DNA of 19,182 nucleotides from GCA-016699975 sp964420045 (GTDB lineage Bacteria > Patescibacteriota > Minisyncoccia > Moranbacterales > UBA1568), in NCBI GenBank assembly GCA_964420045.1, contig CAYQPQ010000018.1, forward strand, positions 1-19,182. Direction: 5' to 3'. Shown here piece after piece: positions 12,528 to 19,182 of this stretch. The first letter of the stretch is position 1; every line of letters begins with the position of its first letter. Under the pieces are notes generated by a model. That model had not been told where the DNA came from. It searched no databases and saw only the letters and a list, made by a program, of their open reading frames with translations. The position numbers were made by a program, and so were the translations under genes.

Positions 12528-15032
12528 CTACATCCCCGCCCCTTGCACCTGCCAATAGAAGTTACTGCAGCTCGTATCCCGACACCCACACTTCCAACTC
12601 CCGTTCTGTGAACGACAGGTAAAGCCGACGAGGTAGGAAGGATCAGAAACACTTGCGGTGGAGATATCCGTATCGGTGATGGAGGTTGCAACAGATCCTT
12701 GGCACCATTCTCCGTTTAAGGCTCCGGTACAGGTACCGGTGAAGGATGTCCAGTCATTGATACCGGGATCATAGTAGTAGCCTTTGGTGTAGACGATTCT
12801 GGTGGTGTCTCCGGGAATACCGAGGGTGGCTGTGAGGGTATGGGTGTCCGTGCTTGAACACTGGGTGGAGATGAGAGGGGTATTACTCGCAAAGACGTCA
12901 TAGGGAGCGCCGTAGCCGGTAAAGGTAGGATCGGTGAAGTTTGTGGGGGTGACGGTGGAGCAGGAGGAGAAGGTGGGAGATCCTTGTGTGGTGGCACTGA
13001 CCACATTGGACCAACCGGAAACGTTTCCGGCGGCATCGACGGCTCTTACGTGGTAGGAGTAGCCGGTAGAGGCAGTGAGACTGATATCGGTAAAGGGAGA
13101 CGCCGTGGGGGTACCGACTTGGGTAAAGGTACTGCATGAGAGACCGAGGCAGCGTTCGACTTGGTAGCCGGTGACTCCGACGTTGTCGGTGGCAGGGTTC
13201 CAAGAGACAGTGATGGAAGATTGGGAAGTGGCGTTTGCAGAGAGACTGGAAGGAGAAGTAGGGGAAGTGGTGTCAGGAGCGGAGGTGCCGTATTCGTAGG
13301 CGCCGATATCCCACGTTGAACCACGCACACTATTTAAATAGTCATTACTGGTTCCGTTCAAAGTAACGCCCAAGTTAGCAGTATCGATTGCCGGGGAAGT
13401 AGGCTTCAATTTTAATTGTTGGGCATAATCTGGAGTTGTGTAGAAGTTACCAACTGCTCCTTGTTTGATAGTTCCTGCAAGAAGCGGATCAACTCCACAT
13501 TTCGAATGAGCGCCAGTACAGAACGACATATTCGTCGCGTTGTAGACAATATTGTAGTCTTCAGTAATTCCGAGTGATCCACAAGCTCCATCACCGTTTC
13601 CACCCGCGCCAGCCGCATAGTAAAACGCTGATAAATCAGAACCACTATCAAATTTAGTGCCGCCATAAATAATATTATTATAGGCATATATTTTTGTTGA
13701 CGCATTACAACCGGTACCAGCAGAGAGAATAATGATATTTCCGTTACTTAAAATGGTTGAGTTAGAAATTCGAAGGGTTTGGCCCCCTGTAACACTATCA
13801 AATGAGATGGTGTCACCATTTGCCCGGCAGTCATTGAACGCGACATTGCCACCTCCACTACTTTTGGTTGAAGTAAACGCCTGCCCGTGGAAAAATCCAC
13901 AGTTTCCGATAATAATCGAATTTTCAATAAAGCTGTTTGCAACGCTGGTTTTGAATTGTTGTCCTGCATTCCCTTCTGCTTTGGAACGTAGAAACTTGAC
14001 CGTTCCGGTGCCGTTGCCATGCAGAATGTCGACCCCGTCTGATGTATTCCATGAAATACTGGAATCTATAAATGTCCAGTTGCCAGGATTACCATCCCCA
14101 AGCCCAATACCATCCCCATATCCACCTTGATCCTGACTCCAGCAGTGATGTTTGTCAGATGATGAGGAAAGGTCTGATGTTGTCAGCGGATATTTCTCTC
14201 CGCATCCATTCCACTCGATTTTACTGTTTGTAAAGGTAATCGTTCCCGTATAAGAATCATCCGATGAATCCCCATCGCTATCCCAACCGACAAATCCATT
14301 AGCAATCACTCTCACGTTTGTCAGATCAATATTGCCAACGTGATAGGCGAAAATTCCGCGAAGTGCCATACCATGTATATCAACATTGGTGAGCGAGACA
14401 TTGCCAGACCCATCAGAAATATTGAGGCCAACAGAGCCCCATGGGCCGTGCGGATAGGTATTTCTTACACACTGCACAGGAAACCCGCCAACACTGCCAT
14501 CTTTCGGTCCATCCTCAATACAGGCGGAGTGATCGGTAATTTCAAGGCATTGCACATCGGTATTGCTCCCAACAGTTAAAACCTGCCAAACTCGCTCTGT
14601 ACCCCAAAGTTGCGCTTTTGTTCCGGCACAGCCTGCATCATATCCCTTCCCATATATTTTCGTTTTGTTTGCGGATGACAGTCCCGCTGGCGGAGCATTC
14701 AGAGTTGAATCGTAAGTATAATCCTTACTCCCATCAGGATTATTTGGCATTCCATAACCGACCACGTACTGCTCCGCACTGATAATCAGCGTATCCCCAC
14801 CTACCATTATTCCCGCCGCTCCCGAAGTACCAAGCGCCCAAGCTGGATGGGCGAAAGCACAAGCTTGATTCGTCCCGCTCCCCGGATATGCCGCATCAGC
14901 AAGTCCTGTACACTGCGTGCTTGTGCCGCCGTCGGTACGAACATAGTACGTCGAAGCAAAAACGCCCTTTCCCCAAAAGAGAAAGAGGGCTGCGAATGCA
15001 ACCAACAATCCTCTGTGTAAAGTTGCTGACAT
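12528..15032 (-). CDS. Secreted parallel beta-helix protein with FN3 domain and Cys-rich C-terminus
   Basis: About 834 aa. The signal peptide is MSATLHRGLLVAFAALFLF...GVFA followed by STYYVRTDGG, a start typical of exported pectate-lyase-like proteins. Residues about 60-560 contain repeated short beta-helix rungs (GNVSLTNVDIHGM, GNIDLTNVRVIANG, GTITFTNSKIEWNG, LRISNSTILSNG, KIYAYNNIIYGG) and end in SPAIDTA...WDIGAYEYG, common in such proteins. An FN3 domain lies at about 581-680 (SSLSANATSQSSITVSWNPATDNVGVTGYQVERC). A Cys-rich domain of unknown type ends the protein. In-frame ATGs at 15068 and 15089 are possible starts; 15032 was chosen for the TAAGGA ribosome-binding site and the clean signal peptide. 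It probably acts on the cell surface, perhaps in polysaccharide binding or cleavage or in adhesion; no catalytic residues can be named. It lies directly behind a LamG gene. Confidence 0.8.
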   Translation of the reverse strand: MSATLHRGLLVAFAALFLFWGKGVFASTYYVRTDGGTSTQCTGLADAAYPGSGTNQACAFAHPAWALGTSGAAGIMVGGDTLIISAEQYVVGYGMPNNPDGSKDYTYDSTLNAPPAGLSSANKTKIYGKGYDAGCAGTKAQLWGTERVWQVLTVGSNTDVQCLEITDHSACIEDGPKDGSVGGFPVQCVRNTYPHGPWGSVGLNISDGSGNVSLTNVDIHGMALRGIFAYHVGNIDLTNVRVIANGFVGWDSDGDSSDDSYTGTITFTNSKIEWNGCGEKYPLTTSDLSSSSDKHHCWSQDQGGYGDGIGLGDGNPGNWTFIDSSISWNTSDGVDILHGNGTGTVKFLRSKAEGNAGQQFKTSVANSFIENSIIIGNCGFFHGQAFTSTKSSGGGNVAFNDCRANGDTISFDSVTGGQTLRISNSTILSNGNIIILSAGTGCNASTKIYAYNNIIYGGTKFDSGSDLSAFYYAAGAGGNGDGACGSLGITEDYNIVYNATNMSFCTGAHSKCGVDPLLAGTIKQGAVGNFYTTPDYAQQLKLKPTSPAIDTANLGVTLNGTSNDYLNSVRGSTWDIGAYEYGTSAPDTTSPTSPSSLSANATSQSSITVSWNPATDNVGVTGYQVERCLGLSCSTFTQVGTPTASPFTDISLTASTGYSYHVRAVDAAGNVSGWSNVVSATTQGSPTFSSCSTVTPTNFTDPTFTGYGAPYDVFASNTPLISTQCSSTDTHTLTATLGIPGDTTRIVYTKGYYYDPGINDWTSFTGTCTGALNGEWCQGSVATSITDTDISTASVSDPSYLVGFTCRSQNGSWKCGCRDTSCSNFYWQVQGAGM

Positions 15033-15092
15033 AGGGTTCCTTAATGGATAATTAATTGTTTGACTCATAATTCCCTCTGGCATTACCACTGT

Positions 15093-16529
15093 TTATCTTC
15101 CGAGAGTGTACAATTTCAAAATCTCTTCCGCGGAAAGAACTCGTTTGTATATGCGAATATCATCAAGTTTCCCATCAAAATAATAGTCTGGAGTTCCGTA
15201 GTTGTCTCCACGGCCAATAGAGAGAGGGTATGAGTTTGAGGCATCAAGAACCGAGGAATGATTATTTACTTTGTAATCGTCTGTTACTGTCCCATTGACA
15301 TAGAACTTCGTATTTGCATCGCTATCATCATCCCATACCAAAGTGAAAAATACCCATTCGTGAAGAGGAATATCGTTTCTGGAATAAAAATATTGGTCAT
15401 GACCAGTGGTATCCCTGATAGTAAAGGTTAGCTGTTCACTGGCAATGGGTTCAAGGTCTAGATAATATCCAGGATAGTCATTGCCAAACTTTGAGGCAAT
15501 CTCGTCTCTAGTATTCTCCGTGTCTCTATAGAACCACCCAGAAATAGTAAAGTCTTGCCCATTCGGCATATCCAACGAGTTATTATCTGGAATTGTTATA
15601 TAGTCACTCGTCCCATTAAAACTCAGCCCCTGCCCCAGCTTCCCGGGGGTGACGGAGGTAGTTGCGAGGGAGCCGAGAGCGTCGCCATGATTCCCATTCC
15701 CCGAAATATCCTTGACCTCCGTTCCCGTGTCACTCCACTTAATATCCCTCCCATCAAACGTCCAATACCCGACGAGTCCGTTCGTGAGCACGTCTCGATG
15801 CGCGGCATCGCCCACCTCCTTCGCGCTGCTCGCCCGATAGAGATCCGTTACTTGCGTCGATGAAAGCGCACTCGAATAGAAGCGTATGTCATCCAGTGTG
15901 CCACCGAAGTAGCTTGTGGATATTTTTCCAATGTTTGTGGCGCTCGCATTGATGCCGGTTCCCGTGGTGATGACGATATGGTGCCAATTCGTATCAGGAA
16001 AGGTGCTTGTAACTGCTCCATCCACATATATGGTCGGGCTGGTGAAATTGTTCGCCGCAACGGTGCCCGTAGTCACATCAATCGTCGCCGTGCCATTCAA
16101 GTCGATGAAAGGTTGTGTGGTACTATTCGGCTTTGCCCAGAAGGCTATTGTTTTGACGCCATTGTAGACCGTACCGAGTGAGATCACATCACTCGTCCCA
16201 TTGAAACGAAGTCCCTGACCGACTTGTCCGGGAGTCGCGCTACCCGCCGCCAAAGACCCCTGTGCATCCCCATGCTTGCTGTTTCCACTCGTGTCTTTTA
16301 TTTCGGTTGTCGTGTCGCTCCACTTGATATCACTCCCATCAAGGGTCCAGTACCCGACCAGACCAAGGCTGCTTCCCGTGAGTGCTTCGGTGTGTGCCAC
16401 ATTGACCGTTTCTGCCGCCCGTCCCGTGAATTCTTTCGTAACAAACCAGTACGCTCCCGCACCGAGTGTCAAGACGCAAATGATGACAACCCAGGTGACC
16501 CATTGTGTGTGGTGTGTATCCGTATTCAT
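15093..16529 (-). CDS. Membrane-anchored protein with two LamG (concanavalin A-like) modules
   Basis: 478 aa with one N-terminal membrane helix (about 11-30, VTWVVIICVLTLGAGAYWFV). Two LamG modules cover about 56-232 and 250-475; each starts GLVGYWTxDG.DIKWSDT..E.KD.SGN..HGDA.GSL and ends in DDIRxYxxxLS...xxLY. In each module the conserved strand FNGTSD follows TPG..GQGL. Domains of this kind bind sugars or proteins at the cell surface; ligand and partner are unknown. The first module is shorter and seems to lack some strands. The gene has a predicted leaderless start: an extended -10 lies only 6 nt before ATG. It is followed closely by the beta-helix gene (gap of 60 bp to the chosen start), so the two are probably co-transcribed. 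Confidence 0.85.
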   Translation of the reverse strand: MNTDTHHTQWVTWVVIICVLTLGAGAYWFVTKEFTGRAAETVNVAHTEALTGSSLGLVGYWTLDGSDIKWSDTTTEIKDTSGNSKHGDAQGSLAAGSATPGQVGQGLRFNGTSDVISLGTVYNGVKTIAFWAKPNSTTQPFIDLNGTATIDVTTGTVAANNFTSPTIYVDGAVTSTFPDTNWHHIVITTGTGINASATNIGKISTSYFGGTLDDIRFYSSALSSTQVTDLYRASSAKEVGDAAHRDVLTNGLVGYWTFDGRDIKWSDTGTEVKDISGNGNHGDALGSLATTSVTPGKLGQGLSFNGTSDYITIPDNNSLDMPNGQDFTISGWFYRDTENTRDEIASKFGNDYPGYYLDLEPIASEQLTFTIRDTTGHDQYFYSRNDIPLHEWVFFTLVWDDDSDANTKFYVNGTVTDDYKVNNHSSVLDASNSYPLSIGRGDNYGTPDYYFDGKLDDIRIYKRVLSAEEILKLYTLGR

Positions 16530-16535
16530 GCAGCC

Positions 16536-16544
16536 ATTGTATCA
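16536..16544 (-). promoter_or_regulatory. Extended -10 promoter giving a leaderless LamG transcript
   Basis: On the minus strand, TGA followed by TACAAT (16544-16536) is the extended -10 form, and the ATG at 16529 follows after GGCTGC. Transcription would start at or within a base or two of the start codon, so no ribosome-binding site can be present. A -35 match at 17 bp is poor. Confidence 0.6.
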
Positions 16545-16586
16545 CAATCTGTCACACTTTTGATCAGACGAAAACCCTCCGGAACA

Positions 16587-16595
16587 TGGTATACT
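16587..16595 (+). promoter_or_regulatory. Extended -10 promoter for the rightward LamG gene
   Basis: TGG followed by TATACT (16587-16595). No convincing -35 box is seen. The leader is about 43 nt; it contains a small AAGAGAC...GTCTTT pairing (about 16604-16622) and no Shine-Dalgarno sequence before the ATG at 16645. It is divergent from the leaderless promoter 43 bp away. Confidence 0.6.
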
Positions 16596-16644
16596 GAAAC
16601 ATCAAGAGACGCTTCGGTCTTTCCTCTTTCATTGCACCACCACT

Positions 16645-18132
16645 ATGAAACTCTCCTTTCTTCGCGTCATACAATGGGCGGGTATCGCGCTTGTCTTGAT
16701 AGCGATTGTCGGACTGAATTTCGACTTTGCGTCGGAAGCCAAGAAAACCACGAATGTTTCCTCGGAAGATCCTACCGCTGAGAATCTTGTGGGCTACTGG
16801 ACCCTCGATGACGGCTCCGGCACCACCGCTCTTGACTCAAGTGGCAATGCGAATACGCTCACCATGACCGGTTCTCCCTCATGGGTCACGGGGAATATCG
16901 GCTCTTCCGCTCTCGACTTCTCCGGCAGCGGACAATACCTCTCCGTTGCCGATCCGAGTAGCGGTGTCTTGGACTTTGTCGACGGATCCGACTTCACCAT
17001 CACGGGCTGGTTCAACCGAGACACCGCCGCCGCCGACCACACCATCGTCGCCAAGAAAAACAATCAGACGACCAGTGCGGGCTATGTCGTCTGGATAGAC
17101 AACAACGGCAGTACGGACTATCTCTCCGCGGAAATCTCCGACGGTACGGATACCTACAGCGCTGTCGGCACGACCAATCTCAGCACGACGGGATGGCATC
17201 ACTTCTCCGTAGTCTGGGACGACAGTAACGGTCTCTACATTTATCTTGATGGAAAGCTTGATGGCAGCACGACGTCTTCTACGACAAGCATCAATAGCCT
17301 CGCAAATGCCTTGGCGTTTCGTATCGGAGCGGAGAGTGATGCAGGAGTGCCGTTTGACGGGAAGATTGATGATATCAAGGTCTACAATCGAGCGCTTTCC
17401 GTTGATGAAGTTTCCAAGCTTGCCCACACGGCGGTTCCGATCCAGCCGGTTGATACGGGACTCGTCGGGCACTGGACCTTTGACGGGAATGATATTGACT
17501 GGAGCAATGCAAGCGCGGAAATCAAGGATGTGAGCGGAAGGGGGAATCATGGGGATGCGAGTGGGCTTACTACTACGTCCGTCACCCCAGGGAAGCTGGG
17601 GCAGGCACTCAGTTTTAATGGGACGAGTGATTATGTCACAACAACAAATATTCCCGAAGTAAACTCGGCCACTTACCTTACTCTGTCTTTGTGGCTCAAA
17701 CAAGATGTTACAGGAAGTCGGGGGGAAACAGTTGTTGGAAAATATGACGGTTGCTGTTCGGGACATTTTGACTTTCAAACCGGGCATGGTGCAGTAGGTG
17801 ACAATGCTATGTATTTTCGATTCTACTACCTCAATGGAGCTTACACGGCCGATGGAACACACACGCTTGGAACATGGGAGTACTGGACAGTTGTTTTCGA
17901 TGGCACACAGTCTGGGAATGCGAATAGACTCAAAATATACAAAGATGGGACGTCTCTCAGTTTATCATTTGAAGGTACGATTGAAACAACAACCCCGGCC
18001 GATAACAGTCTCCCAGTTCGTATCGCTCAACGAGGTGATCTTGACGGCACTCCATTTAATGGATTTCTCGATGATATTCGTATCTATAATCGCGCCTTAT
18101 CTGCAACAGAAGTTGCAGATTTGTACAATTAG
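16645..18132 (+). CDS. Membrane-anchored double-LamG protein, 3' end at an IS insertion
   Basis: 495 aa. An N-terminal membrane helix (about 10-27, QWAGIALVLIAIVGLNF) is followed by two LamG modules (about 47-260 and 271-495). The first begins NLVGYWTLDDGSGTTALDSSGN and ends FDGKIDDIKVYNRALSVDEV; the second begins GLVGHWTFDGNDIDWSNASAEIKDVSGRGNHGDASG and ends LDDIRIYNRALSATEVADLYN. The second module is close in DNA and protein to modules of the leftward LamG gene. It is likely a surface carbohydrate- or protein-binding protein. The TAG stop (18130-18132) lies within the left inverted repeat of the downstream insertion sequence, so the last codons or a further domain may have been lost, although the end looks close to a natural LamG end. 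Confidence 0.85.
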   Translation: MKLSFLRVIQWAGIALVLIAIVGLNFDFASEAKKTTNVSSEDPTAENLVGYWTLDDGSGTTALDSSGNANTLTMTGSPSWVTGNIGSSALDFSGSGQYLSVADPSSGVLDFVDGSDFTITGWFNRDTAAADHTIVAKKNNQTTSAGYVVWIDNNGSTDYLSAEISDGTDTYSAVGTTNLSTTGWHHFSVVWDDSNGLYIYLDGKLDGSTTSSTTSINSLANALAFRIGAESDAGVPFDGKIDDIKVYNRALSVDEVSKLAHTAVPIQPVDTGLVGHWTFDGNDIDWSNASAEIKDVSGRGNHGDASGLTTTSVTPGKLGQALSFNGTSDYVTTTNIPEVNSATYLTLSLWLKQDVTGSRGETVVGKYDGCCSGHFDFQTGHGAVGDNAMYFRFYYLNGAYTADGTHTLGTWEYWTVVFDGTQSGNANRLKIYKDGTSLSLSFEGTIETTTPADNSLPVRIAQRGDLDGTPFNGFLDDIRIYNRALSATEVADLYN

Positions 18133-18148
18133 GACTTACGCGTTTGCC
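18129..18148 (+). repeat. Left terminal inverted repeat of the IS
   Basis: It matches the reverse complement of 19163-19182 at all 20 positions. It contains the TAG stop of the upstream LamG gene at 18130-18132. Confidence 0.93.
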
Positions 18149-18203
18149 TGAATACATGAGAGAATGATACCGGACTTCGGTCGTAATCCTTCTTTCATCG
18201 TTC

Positions 18204-19175
18204 ATGCAAAAACAAAAATGTTCCTTGAGTCTGTACACCCGGTTCCTTATTGCCAATCAGAATCGGTGTTCCAGTGTCGAACTTTCCAAATCCGTACCAA
18301 ACATCCCGGTTGCCCATGATGCGATTGATCGGTGGAGACTCTCAAAATCATACAATCCTCTCCAGCTCTGGCAACATACTCGATATCTCGTGAAGAAAGA
18401 AACCGGATACCTCATTTGCGACGACTCCGTACTCGATAAGCGGTATTCTCGAAGGAACGAGTTGGTCAAAAAACAGTACTCTGGAAATGAACACGGGCTC
18501 GTGGACGGAATTTGTCTCGTGAATCTCCTCTGGACAAACGGGGAGGAGTATGTGCCGGTTGACTATCGAATTTACCGTAGGGAGGATGATGGGCTTACCA
18601 AGAATGATCACTTCAAGAATATGCTCGATACGGCGAAAAGACGAGAATTTCTCCCACAGTATGTTCTCATGGATTCATGGTATTCCGGTCTCGACAATCT
18701 CAAGGCGATTCGAGAGAAAGAATGGCACTTCATTACCATGCTCAAATCCAATCGATTGGTAAATCCGAGTCAAGACACAACGCTTGCCATCCAAGATTTG
18801 GAACTCGCCGATAAACAGGTGAGACAAGTCTGGTTGAGAGGTTTCGGTCTTGTTCTCGTGTGTGCGTTGATCGACAAAGACGGCGACCGCACTTTTATTG
18901 CAACCAGTGATCTTTCGCTTACTGAGTACGGAGATTTCACGAATCACTTCGATCATCGTTGGAAGATTGAAGAGTTCCACCGAGGAATCAAACAAACCGC
19001 CAATATCGAACGGTGCGAATCCATAAAGGCAACTTCTCAAAGAACTCATATCTTTTCCTCCTTTATCGCTTTCGTAAAACTGGAGCGAGAAAGATTGAAA
19101 AGCGGTATCAGTTGGTATGAGCAAAAAGCGATGATTTCGAGAATGGCTACACGGTATTATTTGGCAAACGCGTAA
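18204..19175 (+). CDS. DDE transposase with IS4-type signature
   Basis: The 323-aa enzyme excises and inserts the surrounding IS. Catalytic acidic residues are visible as ICDDSVLDK (first Asp), VLMDSWYSG (second Asp) and HRWKIEEFHRGIKQ (Glu). The last block fits R(3)E(6)K of the IS4-superfamily YREK signature, with Phe in place of the Tyr. The QYSGNEHGLVDGI and PVDYRIYRRE segments match transposases found in cyanobacteria and CPR. N-terminal residues (SLYTRFLIANQ ... VAHDAIDRW) look like a short DNA-binding region. No frameshift or internal stop is seen, so it appears intact. The stop lies inside the right inverted repeat. Exact IS family (IS4, IS701 or a relative) is not certain. Confidence 0.9.
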   Translation: MQKQKCSLSLYTRFLIANQNRCSSVELSKSVPNIPVAHDAIDRWRLSKSYNPLQLWQHTRYLVKKETGYLICDDSVLDKRYSRRNELVKKQYSGNEHGLVDGICLVNLLWTNGEEYVPVDYRIYRREDDGLTKNDHFKNMLDTAKRREFLPQYVLMDSWYSGLDNLKAIREKEWHFITMLKSNRLVNPSQDTTLAIQDLELADKQVRQVWLRGFGLVLVCALIDKDGDRTFIATSDLSLTEYGDFTNHFDHRWKIEEFHRGIKQTANIERCESIKATSQRTHIFSSFIAFVKLERERLKSGISWYEQKAMISRMATRYYLANA

Positions 19176-19182
19176 GTCCTAA
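19163..19182 (-). repeat. Right terminal inverted repeat of the IS
   Basis: It is an exact inverse complement of 18129-18148 and includes the last codons and stop of the transposase. The window ends on its final base. Confidence 0.93.

Larger units (their letters stand above)
18129..19182 (+). mobile_element. Insertion sequence with perfect 20-bp terminal inverted repeats
   Basis: The left repeat at 18129-18148 (TTAGGACTTACGCGTTTGCC) and the right repeat at 19163-19182 are exact inverse complements, so the element is about 1054 bp including the outer TTA/TAA bases. It encloses one transposase gene. The right end is the last base of the window, so the target duplication cannot be read; if the true ends are GGAC...GTCC, a 2-bp TA duplication is possible. 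The left end overlaps the LamG stop codon. Confidence 0.93.

Noticed and set aside
16879..17862. Open frame of 327 codons on the minus strand opposite the rightward LamG gene
   Set aside because: The plus strand gives clear LamG modules and a membrane helix. The minus frame mirrors the repeated module DNA, and similar shadow peptides appear opposite the other LamG gene.
1..19182. CRISPR array, rRNA genes or phage structural genes
   Set aside because: No regularly spaced direct repeats, no rRNA-like conserved stretches and no capsid, terminase or tail-like proteins were seen.

Overview
The window looks like part of a small-genome Candidate Phyla Radiation (Patescibacteria) bacterium; this is an inference. 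Supporting it are a primary sigma factor with a long Lys-rich N-terminal tail, a DUF5652 small membrane protein, a minimal SUF operon with a very short SufD, several LamG / beta-helix surface proteins and tight gene spacing. TGA is used as a stop (sufT), so the genetic code is standard and not that of the Gracilibacteria type. Phylum-level placement would need a search.

Layout. (1) 1-911: the C-terminal end of a serine recombinase (+) runs into an antisense tRNA-Asn (-). The tRNA has its own promoter and terminator. Beyond it is an orphan hydrogenase-maturation gene hypC (-). (2) 912-1072: a 161-bp MITE-like element sits exactly at the stop codon of rpoD. (3) 1073-2741: rpoD (-) and a divergent pair of sigma70-type promoters; the rightward one carries an IscR-like palindrome over its probable start site. 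(4) 2742-8355: Fe-S assembly operon (+) rrf2-sufC-sufB-sufD-sufS-[74-bp MITE]-sufU-DUF5652-ferredoxin. (5) 8401-8983: a terminator-like hairpin, then sufT (DUF59) and a 66-aa membrane protein. (6) 9016-11628: a convergent terminator and a two-gene 2-oxoacid:ferredoxin oxidoreductase, korB and a gamma-alpha fused korA (-). (7) 11665-18132: a pilin-like protein, a beta-helix/FN3 surface protein and a double-LamG protein (all -), then a second, divergent double-LamG protein (+). (8) 18129-19182: a complete insertion sequence with a DDE (IS4-type signature) transposase and perfect 20-bp inverted repeats; the window ends on its last base, as expected of an assembly break at a repeat.

How the genes fit together. 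The suf genes supply a cysteine desulfurase (SufS), sulfur acceptor (SufU), scaffold/ATPase (SufBCD) and late-acting factor (SufT), under a probable Fe-S-sensing Rrf2 regulator. The ferredoxin and KorAB are likely clients: KorAB would oxidise a 2-oxoacid to the acyl-CoA and pass electrons to a ferredoxin. The Rrf2 protein, the ferredoxin and KorB each lack one usual cluster ligand, which recurs enough to be worth testing. The right third encodes exported or membrane-anchored surface proteins built from shuffled modules.

Three mobile insertions (two MITE copies and the IS) each overlap the stop codon of the gene next to them, leaving the reading frame intact or nearly so.
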